DNA of 64,000 nucleotides, from NCBI RefSeq assembly GCF_000344685.1, contig NW_006920422.1:1199241-1263240 (forward strand). The letters run 5' to 3'. Of this stretch, positions 13,435-27,433 are shown one piece after another. The first letter of the stretch is position 1, and each line of letters opens with the position of its first letter. The notes beneath the pieces are model-generated. The model worked only from the letters and a program-made list of their open reading frames with translations. It had not been told where the DNA came from and ran no database searches. The position numbers were made by a program, and so were the translations under genes. This DNA comes from Gloeophyllum trabeum ATCC 11539. Its lineage: Eukaryota > Basidiomycota > Agaricomycetes > Gloeophyllales > Gloeophyllaceae.

Positions 13435-13715
13435 TCAAAGTGCAATCTTGCCATTGGGCATGCCGCAGCAATGTTCATCTCCACGGTCACCGGGCTGAAC
13501 ATTCGCGTTGTAGCTGTCCTTCTGCGGCTGGTGTGAGTCCCCCCCATGGAACCCATCATAGCTGACAACTCTACTGACCACTTCCATCCCGGATCGCAAT
13601 TGACTGAATTTGATTCCCCCGTTCTCGACGTGCACTCCTGCAGCAGGTGGCACGCCTCCGAGGCCAATAATACACCCGGCACGCGCAACAGGGAGTTCGG
13701 CATGTGCTAATATTA
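13435..13715 (-). other. Coding-like patch, unknown
   Basis: A minus-strand frame of about 90 codons ending at a stop at 13435. Its composition looks protein-like: GCIIGLGGVPPAAGVHVENG, later VVSYDGFHGGD and a Cys-Cys pair close to the end. I do not recognise a family. It has no obvious upstream exons and lies just before the chitin deacetylase gene on the other strand, so it may be a gene remnant or chance. Confidence 0.25.
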
Positions 13716-13952
13716 GGTTCCCCGCAAATGTAACATCCTAATAATAACATGTATTGCCTTTTACGTCATGTTGGGTTGTTTGCCGAAACTGAAGCATTGA
13801 CTGCCGTGCGATGTTTGTTCCGCTTGTCGCCCCCCCTTTTATTAGATTTGGCACTCTCTGTTCCTGCCATCTCTGTTTCTCTCTACACTCGGCTTAAATT
13901 TGCGCTGTCGACGTTAAGCACTCGTTTACTGCCCGAAACGACGTCGACAACG

Positions 13953-16040
13953 ATGGCATTAAAGCTCGCCGCGGTTTCGTTGACCCTCGCCGCGTTCGCG
14001 AACGCGCAATCATGGCAGGACAAGGCGCAGAGCGTCGACCCAACGACGGAATGCCAGGTCTACTCATACCCACCCGTACAAGCTATGGTGAGCAGCCAAA
14101 AGTCCCTAGAAACAGCCTCAGGAACAGCTTCGGAGGTTTGGTCGGAAGTTCTGGGAACTTCCTCCAACTTTCTCATCGATTGTTCGTGGCTGCGTTGGAC
14201 TATTTCTGACTCTATTTTTTTACAGATCAAGAACTATCCTGTGAGTGGGAGCACCTTCGAAACGCTTGGCGAGATCGGATCCCTAGACGTCTCTGACCGT
14301 TCGTGACCCGCTGCAGACAATTTGGCAAATCGCCAACCTTCAGACGGCGGACAACGACGCCATTGCGTTGTTTAACACCCTCAACTCAACGTGCGTACCG
14401 CCTCCGCAGCTTTGCAACGAGGACACCACGAGGCGTATACTGACCTTATGCCGCTGCAAGGATACCCCAAATCAACCCCAAGGGCACTCCGGTATGTAAT
14501 GAACAATCTCCCGTATCTCTGCAGTGTGCAGAGATGGTGTCTCTCGCGAGATGTGCGTCCCAAGGGTACGGCTACTGACTGCGCTCGTCATTGCAGATGG
14601 GCGACTTTTCCAACGTCACTCCCACATACCCGGCAGCGGATCCCGACTGCTGGTGGTCGTACCATCAATGCACGACACCAAAGATTCAGGGGATCAATCC
14701 TGACGTCACGCGTTGCCCTACGCCCAACACCTGGGGTCTCACTGTCGACGACGGACCCAACTGCTCGCACAACGCGTACTACGTGAGTCGGCTGCTCCTA
14801 TATTTCTTTTCGAACACCCTCGCTCAACTGATGTTGTACAGGACTACTTGCAATCGCAGAACCAGAAGGCGACACTCTTCTACATTGGCTCCAACGTCCT
14901 GGACTGGCCTCTTGAGGCGCAGCGGGGCCTCGCCGACGGGCACGAGATGTCCGTGTTCGATTCGCCTATCGTCGGGCTTTTATTGACCGCTTCATCGAAT
15001 ACAGCTGCGCGCATACATGGTCACATCGGTACATGACGGCCCTGACCAATGAGGAGGCTTTTGCTGAGCGTAAGCGCTCGATACCCGTTTCCTTCGATTG
15101 TGTCTGATGAGAACTCTGCTTGCGATATCAGTCTACTTCTCGAAAAAGGCCATCAAGGACGTGATCGGTGTAACGCCCCAGTGCTGGCGTCCGCCCTTCG
15201 GCGATGTCGACGATCGCATTCGGTACATCGCCCAGGCGCTGGGCATGCAGACCGTCATCTGGGTCGAGGACACGTTCGACTATGAGTACCCGACGCTGCC
15301 GCAGACAACCATCGACCAGAACTACCAGGTGAGCGCCACGATCCCCCGAGGATGTCCTGTGACGCTGACCCGCTACGCGCTCTGCAGAATATCATCAACA
15401 AGGCGAAGAATGGTACTTACGATACGGAAGGTATCTTGGTGTTGAGCCACGAGCTGGTGCGAGGGATCGTTTATATCCGATGTGCGTGGTTGGCTGATGG
15501 ATCTTCGCAGCAAAACTTCACGATGTCGGAGAACATGAAGTGGTTCCCGCAGATCCAGCAGGCGTTCAAGTGGATCACGCCGCTCGCCGTGTGCAACAAC
15601 AACACCAAGCCGTACATCGAACAGGACTACACCTACCCCGTGAGTATCTGACGTACCCCACCCGGTTTTCTTGCTGATTGTCTTTGCGTCTTAGAATTTT
15701 GAGCAATGGATGTCTGGTGTCCGGAATGGCTCGCTCTTGGCTCCTACTGCGTCCCCGAACGCACCGATCTCGTTACCCTTCAGTTCGGGTCACGCCGGAT
15801 CCGTGTCGACTTCAGTAAGCGTGCCTTCGTTTCTGTTTCCTCTTACGGGATTGTTGACCGTCTGCTCGATAGATCCCGTACGGCTCGCCCACAGCGACGG
15901 CCGGTGTGACCGGCACCGGCGGCGCCCAGTCGTCAAATAAGTCCGCCGCGTCCCCGATGATGGCCATCCCTGCATCGTCCGTCGCTGTGCTCTTGACGAC
16001 GCTATTGGGCATCGTGTCCGGCGCGACGTTGTTGCTATGA
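13953..16040 (+). CDS. CDA: Chitin deacetylase, GPI-anchored (carbohydrate esterase 4)
   Basis: Polysaccharide deacetylase that converts cell-wall chitin to chitosan. Twelve exons: 13953-14087, 14226-14240, 14317-14390, 14461-14491, 14597-14782, 14842-14948, 15005-15069, 15132-15328, 15388-15456, 15511-15639, 15695-15814 and 15873-16040. They give 431 residues. A signal peptide (MALKLAAVSLTLAAFANA) opens the protein. NodB-domain motifs are all present: TVDDGP (motif 1, catalytic base and metal Asp, near residue 134), HTWSH (motif 2, metal His residues), RPPFGDVDDR (motif 3), and LVLSHEL (motif 5). A Ser/Thr/Gly-rich stretch and a hydrophobic C-terminus (AVLLTTLLGIVSGATLLL) indicate a GPI anchor. 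The 15-nt second exon is required to give the IKNYP block. Several N-x-S/T sites are present. The gene appears intact. Confidence 0.93.
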
Positions 16041-17274
16041 GTTCCGGGAGATGTCGTTCGTAACAATAATACAGTAGTAATGACTTGACGTTTGCAATCG
16101 GACTATTTAACCCTTGGCCTGTTTTTTTATCACGACCCGATCCCACATCGATTCTCCGGACTATAGTACTTATTCCCCCGCCATACTTGTTGGTTGTATG
16201 TACCTGTCGTTTTAATGCCACATGTTTGACGGACATTAGTGTTAGTCCTTCGGTGTATACCCCGGTCTGTCGGGTTGGTCTTCGTGATCTTGTCGCTCGT
16301 TCTTGGGTTCTTGGGCATGTACTGGGTGCATCTCACAACTAGTCGTCGGGCCAATTATTGCCTCGCAATTCGCGAGGAATGTTGGCCGCCATAGTTTTAT
16401 ATACGCAATCTACGGCGGCAGTCCCTGTGGCCACAGACTTCGAATATGAATACATTTTTGAGAACCACAGGCCATGCTGATGTGTCAGCGAGCTCGAGGA
16501 CTGCTGAACATGATCACCTCCCGCTTCGCCTCCTGTTACCAGCGCAGCGTTGGCGGCTGCCTTCGGGGACCATGTCGAGGATACCTGCCCAACGAGACGA
16601 GGGTACGCAAGTCCTGGAATGATTGCACCAGTGAGAGGCCTTGGAGGAGAATCGTCAAGAGTAAAGTGGGGTTCAGTCGTACGCCGCAGTCTGTCGCTCA
16701 GCTTTGCCATCATCCCCCGTAAGGCGACAGTGGATAGTATCCGCTCTGACTTGAATTCACGGTGCTTGCATCCTTTATTCCCCGAGTCCAACTTGAAAGG
16801 AAGACTAGGATGGAGGAGCATTCGAACACACGCTTGACATCGCGGAGAACAGAGGTTGAGACTAGTTGTGTCCGGCAGCCCCTTGAGATGTATCGAATCA
16901 GCTAACGGTGGACCAGGGAGCTACCGCCAATCGCAAGAGCGCCCGGGCCACCGCCATCAAAACTGAGTTTGGAATTCGATGGCGCGGTGGCGGTGATGCA
17001 CTACCAAAATAGGCATAGCGGCCACCAAGCCGCCACACAGCTGCGAAGTTGTCTATGTCTTTCACCTTCTAGCTTAGGAATGGAGGAATCGTTGCAGTGC
17101 GTAGAGCCCGAGTTACATCGTGGCAGGTTGAGCTAGCACTTAAGACGTGAATTATTATTAAGCCCCGACTTCGCGGCTCAGGGCCAAACGGCATATAACA
17201 TTGGCCTACGGAATATAACATTGGCCTACGGATTGCAAACTTCAGCCCAACATCACCGCTCACTCGTATCAAGT
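16041..17274. other. Intergenic; weak open frame and short repeats
   Basis: A minus-strand open frame from an ATG near 16710 to 16339 (about 120 codons) has mixed composition and no recognised motif; I do not call it a gene. Around 16950-17000 there is an imperfect inverted repeat of a GCCACCGCCATC-type sequence. At about 17190-17232 a 17-bp unit (ataacattggcctacgg) occurs twice in near tandem. No other feature is supported. Confidence 0.4.
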
Positions 17275-17980
17275 ATGGTTCTATTCACCTTCAAGCAAGG
17301 ATCAAAATACGGGGTCACTTGGATATCGTTCCCGAATGTACACCATGGATAGCAAGACCGCTTATGGCAAGAGGAAGTCGACCTTGAGGATCCGGAAGCA
17401 GGATAAGCAGTGAAGCAATGAGATCGGGACTGCGAGTGTCAGAACCGAGTCAGTCATGTGCAACCAGCGCAAGATAGTTATTAAAGAAAGCGGGTGGTGG
17501 TCGCAGTACGTGCTCTTCAAGCACCTCGGACGAATCTCGCTAACGTGGAACCATAAGTAAAGCGACTTTTATCGCATCCAATGGCGTAAGTTTCACCTGG
17601 AGGGTGAAGCGCAGGAGTGCGATGGTCAGTTCTCACAACCGTCCTCCATTTCTTACTGACCCGACGTCTACATATGCTTGTTGAAGACGACTAAACGTGA
17701 CCCGTGGCCGTTCACAAGGCCAATTCAGGCCGGTTCTCCAAGTGCCCAGCGCAGCTGGAGGTGACGCAGGATGGGGTGTCGAATCTCGATGAGGTGATGG
17801 CTACGGGAATCTACATCGTGCGGAAGATCTCGATCAAGAAAGACTCAAGATGGGTTCAAGTTATGAGCGTCTATCGTGTCTGTGGGACTGCGGCATGGAG
17901 GGGCTCACCAGTTCATAATCGGAGTCGGCGCGAGTACTTGGGCTCCGTTGTACGAGTAGCGTGTCCATTTCAATCATGAG
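17275..17980 (+). pseudogene. Decayed DUF6593 copy, opposite strand
   Basis: Third member of the local DUF6593 family. It begins ATGGTTCTATTCACCTTC, closely matching the start of the intact gene at 10242, but reaches an in-frame stop after about 25 codons. The last exon is well preserved at about 17704-17860: VAVHKANSGRFSKCPAQLEV, then GVSNLDEVMATGIYIVRK, the family's C-terminal signature. The central KWK exon is not recognisable. It is oriented opposite to the other two copies. Confidence 0.6.
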
Positions 17981-18224
17981 GACCTGTACCTATGTAATCT
18001 GGTAACTGCTGTATTTCTGACGGGCTTGCGATGCTGCAGATACCCCGAGAGATGGCAGCGCGATACCTAGACATTCCTGCGTAAGTACCCCAACTCTCTT
18101 TTCGTTGATTTCGCCTCGATAAGCCCCCTTTTGTACTTTGGGCAACCGTCGACAGTACGACATTGAGTGCTCTAGGAAGGATATCTGTTCATGCCGTTAG
18201 CTCAGGAGGGCCGTAGCCATCCCT

Positions 18225-18955
18225 AGAGGACGCACCTCGACTTAGAAGCCGTACCGTTGGGATCAGCAACGGCGCCGAAGCAGCCGTGATACGGGCGCCA
18301 AAAATTATAAAACAATGAGCAGCCCTTGTACGTCCAAGGACGTACCAGCAAGCATGCCATGAAGGCGGGACTCCCGCAGCTGTGCCCATGGTCTCGACCA
18401 CCGAGCGCCGATGGACATCTATGACTCTCGATCCATGTTCCGACACATATCCGGCAGCTCCGAAGCAGCAGCCGCATTGATGAAAACACCTTCAGTACGA
18501 GAGACAGCTACTTATCCTCGTTCTGAAGTTTGAACCGCAGCCTATATGGACGCGTGCATTGTAATGCGCGGTATTGGATCGACGATCAAAGCTTTGCTAC
18601 CAGTGGTTCCGAGTCATTGCCGCCTACTACTCCAAATGAGTGGGGCGACATCGAAATCCCAGCTATTAGCTATGCAAGTCACCGACGCCAGCCTAGCCAA
18701 GGCCGGACAATCCTACGAGTCATCTCTAGGACTCGAGGCGATGCACGGGAACCAGAGGGCACGGCGAGACCCACCACGATCCGATCCTCAGCGACGCCCC
18801 GCCTTCACCGCCTTACGAGGCAGGTCTTCAGGCTCATCATGGGCATCACCAGCCGCCGAGGCGACTGTTTGTTGGATCGTGCATGGCCAGCAACTGGCTC
18901 GCTCGCGAAGATAGATTGGCGGCGCAATCTGGTCCGGGACGAGTGTTGCTGCTTG
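18225..18955 (-). repeat. Dispersed repeat, copy A (inverted relative to copy at 37.36 kb)
   Basis: The minus strand from about 18951 reads cagcaacactcgtcccgga, which also occurs at 37361 on the plus strand. Similarity continues through the gattgcgccgcc and cctcgagtcc segments and into a block translating as HACWYVLGRTRA and FIIF (near 18300-18370), matched by HACWYALQRTQA and YIIF at about 37965-38035. About 700 bp are shared with interruptions. The copies have no open frame, so this is an old repeat or a decayed gene pair, of unknown type. Confidence 0.6.
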
Positions 18956-18975
18956 AGGGGTGCAGAGATGGGAAG

Positions 18976-21800
<2,825 letters not shown>

Positions 21801-22063
21801 AGGGGGCGTTTGCAAGTAGTGCAATAATGATAGAGAAAAGTAGATGTATGTACAGTGTATCCATAAAATAGACCCGAGTGGACAGACAGAGACTAGTACG
21901 GACTGAGTGTATATACGAGGAGTGCAATTATAATGAGTCACTGGCAATATAAGGCGCGTGCTACAAAACTACGAATTATACAGCGAGTTGCTCAATATAA
22001 TATCGGGATGTGTCCAAAAAGTGCAGGAGTCGAGTCCTATTGTGGGATACTTTTGTCGTGATG

Positions 22064-23545
22064 TCATGCGCAGATGAGGTTCGCCTGTACTTCCAACGGC
22101 GCAGACCTCGCGAAAATGTCGTGCGTGAAGCTGTGGAACCCGAACCCGAGCGGGCGTGTGAACATGGGGTTTGACATGAGCACGCCGTAGTCGTCCTCGT
22201 CGCTCTCCGTCCCGTCTGTGCCGTCACTTTCTTCGTCCGCTTCCTCAAAGTAGAACTTCCCTGTCGACTTGACGGCGTGCACGTCGTCTGGGGTCGTCGC
22301 TCGTGGCCGGCGCTCAACGGCAATTGCGGCTGCTTTGGCCATGGCTTCGTCCCTCAGGATCTCGGCGAACTTCTCCCAACGCAGCACCCAGTTTGTCTCC
22401 CATGGGCGAGAGTTCCGCTTGGCCGTCGGTTTAGGTCTAACAGGTGACCCTAGGCCGACGTTGATCAAGTCGTCGAGACTCTCGTCTTCAGCTATGCCGC
22501 TATTGTTCTCGTTGGACATGTCCGCTACGAGCGTCACGTCACTCGCATCATCGTCAGGCTGTGGTGAGTTTGACCCCGAAGACGTCCCCTTCACCCGATG
22601 CTCCATATCATGCCGGAAGAGCTTCTGGTGGATCTTGTACAGCGGGAAGAAACAGAACCACCTGTCAAGGTGGACGGAGTGCCCACTGCGGAGGTCGGAT
22701 AGGTCCCCCGCACGGGGGTAGATAGGTGAGTTCGGATCTGCCGCGAGGAATCTGTGGTACGAAGTCTGGGGAGGCTCAAAGAAGGTGGCCCCGTTCCTTG
22801 GAGGACCACGTGGAGGGGCCTTCGGCGGCACTGCTATGCCATCGTATGCGCCCGCCGCTGCTTGGGATTCTTCGACTTGCGCCTCCCATTCCTGCCATTC
22901 TTCGTGCCTCGTCTGCCAGAAATACTTGGTGTACATCAGGCTGCTGCGCGACATGCCGCGATGTGGGTATGCGTGGCGTGGGTGCGTAGTAGCCATGCGC
23001 GTATGAGGTTCGCGACCGTGTGGCGAGAGCGGGGAAGGTTGGTACACTGCGGCCGGCGGGAGCGTCGGCAGATGTTCCTCTGGGGGAGGCGTGGACGCGC
23101 GAATGGGTTTCGGGGTGAAGAACGCGTCGAAGATGAACTCGTCGTCCGCGCTCGAGTCGGAAGTGTCCGAGTCATCCTCCTGGTCGAAATCAGAATCAGA
23201 CGTCGAGCAGAACGACGTGTCTGTATCGGACTCGGTGGATTCGTAGATTCTGGTGTAACTGTGCCTGTCCCTCCCTATCTCCGAGTTGCGTCTTTGCAAG
23301 GTTGGGCGATATGGCCCGCTCCGGTTCACAGCAGCCTCTTTCCGTGACTGGGGTGACTGGGGCGATTGACGAACGCCTAAACGGCTCGGAGAACGAGGGG
23401 GTATATCCATAACTTCGTCGTTAACGTGAGCCTTAAAGTCGTGTAGGTCGTGAAGACGTGGCTGGGATACTCCGTGTAAACTTGTGCCAGATTGGGTACC
23501 TGTCATGTCGGTGTCAACGTGCTGGCAGAATTCGGTAGCGTCCAT
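22064..23545 (-). CDS. Acidic serine-rich protein of unknown function
   Basis: Single-exon frame. I place the start at the ATG at 23545, because the longer frame upstream (to 23713) opens only with GTG; this gives 493 residues. The protein is hydrophilic, with Ser/Pro-rich segments (PPRSPSRLGVRQSPQSPQS), an Asp/Ser acidic patch (SDSDFDQEDDSDTSDSS) and a second one near the C-terminus. More ordered blocks contain aromatic residues: KYFWQTRHEEWQEWEAQVEE, then SVHLDRWFCFFPLYKIHQKL, then RPWETNWVLRWEKFAEILRD. The C-terminal end (PLGFGFHSFTHDIF) also looks constrained. There is no transmembrane segment or known domain. Codon use resembles its neighbours. I do not recognise the family. Confidence 0.72.
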   Translation of the reverse strand: MDATEFCQHVDTDMTGTQSGTSLHGVSQPRLHDLHDFKAHVNDEVMDIPPRSPSRLGVRQSPQSPQSRKEAAVNRSGPYRPTLQRRNSEIGRDRHSYTRIYESTESDTDTSFCSTSDSDFDQEDDSDTSDSSADDEFIFDAFFTPKPIRASTPPPEEHLPTLPPAAVYQPSPLSPHGREPHTRMATTHPRHAYPHRGMSRSSLMYTKYFWQTRHEEWQEWEAQVEESQAAAGAYDGIAVPPKAPPRGPPRNGATFFEPPQTSYHRFLAADPNSPIYPRAGDLSDLRSGHSVHLDRWFCFFPLYKIHQKLFRHDMEHRVKGTSSGSNSPQPDDDASDVTLVADMSNENNSGIAEDESLDDLINVGLGSPVRPKPTAKRNSRPWETNWVLRWEKFAEILRDEAMAKAAAIAVERRPRATTPDDVHAVKSTGKFYFEEADEESDGTDGTESDEDDYGVLMSNPMFTRPLGFGFHSFTHDIFARSAPLEVQANLICA

Positions 23546-23713
23546 CGTGAACGAGACGAGGAATAGTACAGATAAATAGACAACGACAGCGGAGGATAGT
23601 GTACAGACGAAACAAGTTGTTCGTCGTCGTGAGAGACGACGGCGACGACAAAAACACGAACGTAGTGGCGGCAGCTGAGTGTGGCTGAAATTGAGAAGCG
23701 CGCTAACGGTCAC

Positions 23714-25331
23714 GTGGACGCGTAACTTTCCTATTTAAGATATGTTTTTCTCCTCCTTTTCCTTCAGCGACCACCATCTCGCGACGGCAGCAGCTTCAAA
23801 GCCGCGACACTCGTCCCGCACGAAGCTTTTGCTTTCGTTTGCGAGTGGGCTAAGGTCTGAGCTTTCTAGTCCCCATGATCGTCTCTTGCAGGGACCGGTT
23901 CATAACTGGCCGAGCGGTGCACCAGAAATTCGCTCCTCGATTTGTTGATTTGTCCGCTATGCCCGGAGAACTATGCTTTAGGGAGGGCACCATCGAGAGG
24001 CTTGGAAGTTACCGCGGGATACGGGCGGTGCGTCGTATTTTTCGATCTTTTCCTCCTCTCCCTATCGGTGTCGTGTCGCCAGAGCGGTGACGGGAGGTTT
24101 GGTCACCTCTTGAGGCTGCACGTTCATGAGTGCAGTGCTCCCCAGTCAGGCAGGTGTTGGTATAAGACCTTTGGGGATTCCCAAGGCAAGCAAGCACGAC
24201 CGCTTGGATTCTACGGGACCTGGCAGCCACACTCCGAGGAGCGGGCTGCTGGCCAGCTCCATGGTCGGTGCTCAAGCTTCAAGCGTGCACGCCTGGCCTG
24301 CAATCCATAGATGTGACCCCGAAAGTCACGGATGCACGGAATAGATGATGCTGCTCGCAGTGCGCCCCGTCGACAGGCCCCTGACATAGAGTCCAGGTAC
24401 AGACAGCTATCATGGCCATCGAGGCGGATGAAACCGAGCACTAGACCGAGCGCTGATGCTGTCGAATGTCGAGGGACCGCTGACATACAAACATGGACGC
24501 CGTACTCGTCGTTGCAATGTTGACTGCGAGACACGCCGCAGCCAGTGAATGCATTACATCGATGAGCGGGTCGCATGGTCAGTCATGTCCCTATTAACGG
24601 CAATTCGCTTGCTGGGGGGTTCCGACGCACGAGGGGAGAGGGGGAATGCTAACAGGTCGCAGGGATCGCCACCGTCCCCTAGTTCAATTCGCGGCGCGTT
24701 TTCTTCGGCGACGCAACTCGATTCAGACTACTCTGGGTCTGCTGCCTTTCAGTGCAATTTTTTCCATGTCCGGACCTCTTCGTGAGGTTCCATGTTGCTC
24801 GCGCGGACTCTTCTGTTGTAAGTCCTGGTTTCGTCCCAACGATGCCTGCTGACCGTCAAATTAGCGTCTTTGGACAGACTTTGTTGAGTCGATGTCCCCC
24901 TGCGTCCGCGCAGGGGCTTATCCCGTACTGCTCCGTGCATACGGCGTATTCGCCCTCCGGGTAGGGGCGTCTCCTGTACCGTTCCGCGCGTATCGTACAG
25001 CGTAACCTGTGTCGCTCCGCTCGTTTAACACAGCGTATCCCGAGCTCGCTGCTCGCCTGGCCTTCTCCTACTTGGTGTGTCCTTCAACTTCTTCCCATGC
25101 TGCGGCGTAGTTTGTTTGTACCTGTGCCATATCTGTCAACAATGAATATCGCTGCTGCTTTACCAACAAATAATCCTAACTTGTACACTCGCATGCCTGA
25201 GTATACTACTTCCGTCGTAATACGTCAAAGTCCAATTTGAGCAGGCTACAAAGCCGGATATTCGGCCGAAAGCGTTTTCATAGTTCACCCAGTCATCGAG
25301 ATGGCTTCGACCACAAACTCTTTCCTATACG
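23714..25331. other. Intergenic with a short dispersed-repeat copy
   Basis: At about 23805-23860 the sequence gacactcgtcccgcacgaag followed by tttgcgagtgggct resembles the core of the repeat at 18.9 and 37.4 kb. The rest has no supported gene. The region near 24885-25060 is rich in short CG-containing motifs around gtaccgttccgcgcg and cgctccgctcg but shows no clear unit. Confidence 0.4.
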
Positions 25332-27433
25332 ATGAGCACTGCTGTAGCGACTACGCTGGGCGGGTCTGTGCCGCCATTTACTCCCCATGCGATATCCGTT
25401 TCGTTACCGACGTGGAAGGATAATGTCGGATACGAGGAAGGAGAGCCGAGGGTGATAGACTCGATGGTCACTGGGTATCCCAGGTTCTTCGTCCATCGCA
25501 GTATCCAAAAGGTCAGCCTGGCATATTCTCATGTATCTAAGTGTCTCTGACGCTCTGCACGCCGCCAGCTAGCCCGGATATGCGAGCAGAAATTCGGGGC
25601 AAACGGCGAGCGGTGCTTCCTCTTCCCGACGAAGAAGCTCGCAGAGGCGTGCCGTGCGTTCATGCTCGCTCGCTCTGCCGAGTTTGGGTCGACGGTACCC
25701 GTGCGTCTCGTCCAGTTCGTTGTGTGCCCTGAAGACAAGCAGTCGAACGGGGCGTCGCATGCGCGGTCGGGATCAACCAGCGGGACCTGCGTGGAGCTAC
25801 ACATCGTCCTCTTCCCAGCGGACAGCTGGCCGCTGGCGAAACAGTTCTGGCAGCATACCGGTATGGGCATTTCCAGTCGACTGGCTGAGCGTGCACTCTC
25901 TATGCTGCCCGACGAAACCGCTCCGCCCCCTTCCCCCGTCCTCTCTCGCCCCATGAAGTCGGCTAACAGGCACTACTCGCGATCCATCACCTCCATACCG
26001 AAGTCGCCTACTCTCTCCTCCCCGCCACCGGTAGCTCGACCGGAGGAACCGGATTCGCTCGGTGCGGACGAGAGCACGTACCTGGAGGAGCGGTACGGAC
26101 GGAACCTGCCTGTCGCGGCTGCAGCGGCTGCGAAGAGAGCCATGCGAAGACGGATCGCTGGCGTGCTCGTTAGCGATGACCATCCGGACGTCCACGCGGG
26201 CTCGAACGACGTAGAGATCGGCCCCAGTTCTCGAGGCGTGAGCGATGTCTCGGAAGACGACGTTTTCCTGTTCCCGACTGGTATGGCTTCCATATGGGCG
26301 GCGCATCAGTTGGCATTGGGTGTGCGGCCTGTGGCTAAGAGCGTCTGCTTTGGGTGAGTGACTTCACAGTTGTCTGCCTGTTTTCATGACTCTTACACGG
26401 AGCCTCGGATTGGTGTAGATTTCCGTACACAGATACCCTCAAAATCTTGCAAAAGTGGGGCCCTGGCTGTCACTTCTTTGGTCACGGCTTGGATAATGAC
26501 CTCGATGCCCTCACGAAACTGCTTGAGAAGGAGGCCTCGACGAGCTCGTCACCTCCGGTATTGGCATTGTTCACTGAATTCCCCTCAAATCCTCTGCTTC
26601 GTTCCGCTGACCTTGTTCGGCTGCGCGCGCTGGCCGACAAGTACGATTTCCTGGTGGTCGTGGACGAGACTATCGCGAACTTTATCAACGTGGAGCTCCT
26701 GCCGTATGCTGACATCGTAGTCAGCAGTCTCAGCAAGATATTCAGCGGGGACGCAAACGTCATGGGTGGCAGGTGCGCGTATATTCTATGTTTCCCTTTC
26801 ATTTCGGTCATTGGTGACCTTATCTCCAGTCTCGTACTTAATCCCAAGGGCCGTCACTACAAGGAGCTGAAAGAGCACATGCTCGCGACTTACGAAGACT
26901 GCTATTTTGACGAAGACGCGATCTACATGGAGCGCAACTCGCGCGACTTCAAGCGGCGCATATATGCGATCAATGAGAACACGGAGGCGCTCTGCGACTT
27001 CCTGCGCGCGCGGTCCATCGCCGGTGGCGCCGCGTCTCCTTGTGTCATCAAGGACGTGTGGTATCCCAAGTGGAGCACCCCGGAGAACTACGAGCAGTGC
27101 CGCATCAAAGCCGGCACGCACGAACATGAGAGAGACGGCGGGTACGGCGGACTGTTCTCGCTAACATTCACCTCTCTCGCGGCCTCGCAGGCCTTCTTTG
27201 ACGCTCTAGAGGTCAACAAAGGCCCGAGCCTCGGCACGAACTTCACGCTTGCTTCTCCGTATGTAATCCTGGCGCACTATGCGGAGCTAGACTGGGCGCA
27301 GCAGTTTGGCGTCGACCCCGGGCTGGTGCGCGTGAGCGTAGGTCTCGAAGACCGGGTTACCTTGTTGAAGACATTCGAGAAAGCGTTGCGCGTTGCTGAG
27401 GAGGTGGTAAAAAGTAACGAAGAGAAGGAATAA
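25332..27433 (+). CDS. STR2: Cystathionine gamma-synthase (PLP-dependent, STR2/MET-7 type)
   Basis: Transsulfuration enzyme joining cysteine to an activated homoserine to form cystathionine, on the route to methionine. Four exons (25332-25511, 25569-26353, 26419-26772, 26830-27433) give 640 residues. The PLP-lyase core is plain: [17 protein letters not shown] (cofactor phosphate region), [51 protein letters not shown], and the Schiff-base lysine in [16 protein letters not shown] near residue 428. The long N-terminal part before the core and a Ser/Pro-rich linker ([20 protein letters not shown]) are typical of the fungal STR2 subgroup rather than of bacterial MetB. No frameshift seen. The distinction from related PLP lyases rests on this N-terminal architecture. 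Confidence 0.9.

Noticed and set aside
23546..23713. N-terminal 56-residue extension of the acidic orphan
   Set aside because: The extension opens with GTG, is Arg/Cys-rich and unlike the rest; the first ATG is at 23545.
24880..25080. Possible mobile-element end or CpG-rich regulatory element
   Set aside because: Short repeated CG motifs are present but no defined repeat unit, inverted ends or target-site duplication could be seen.
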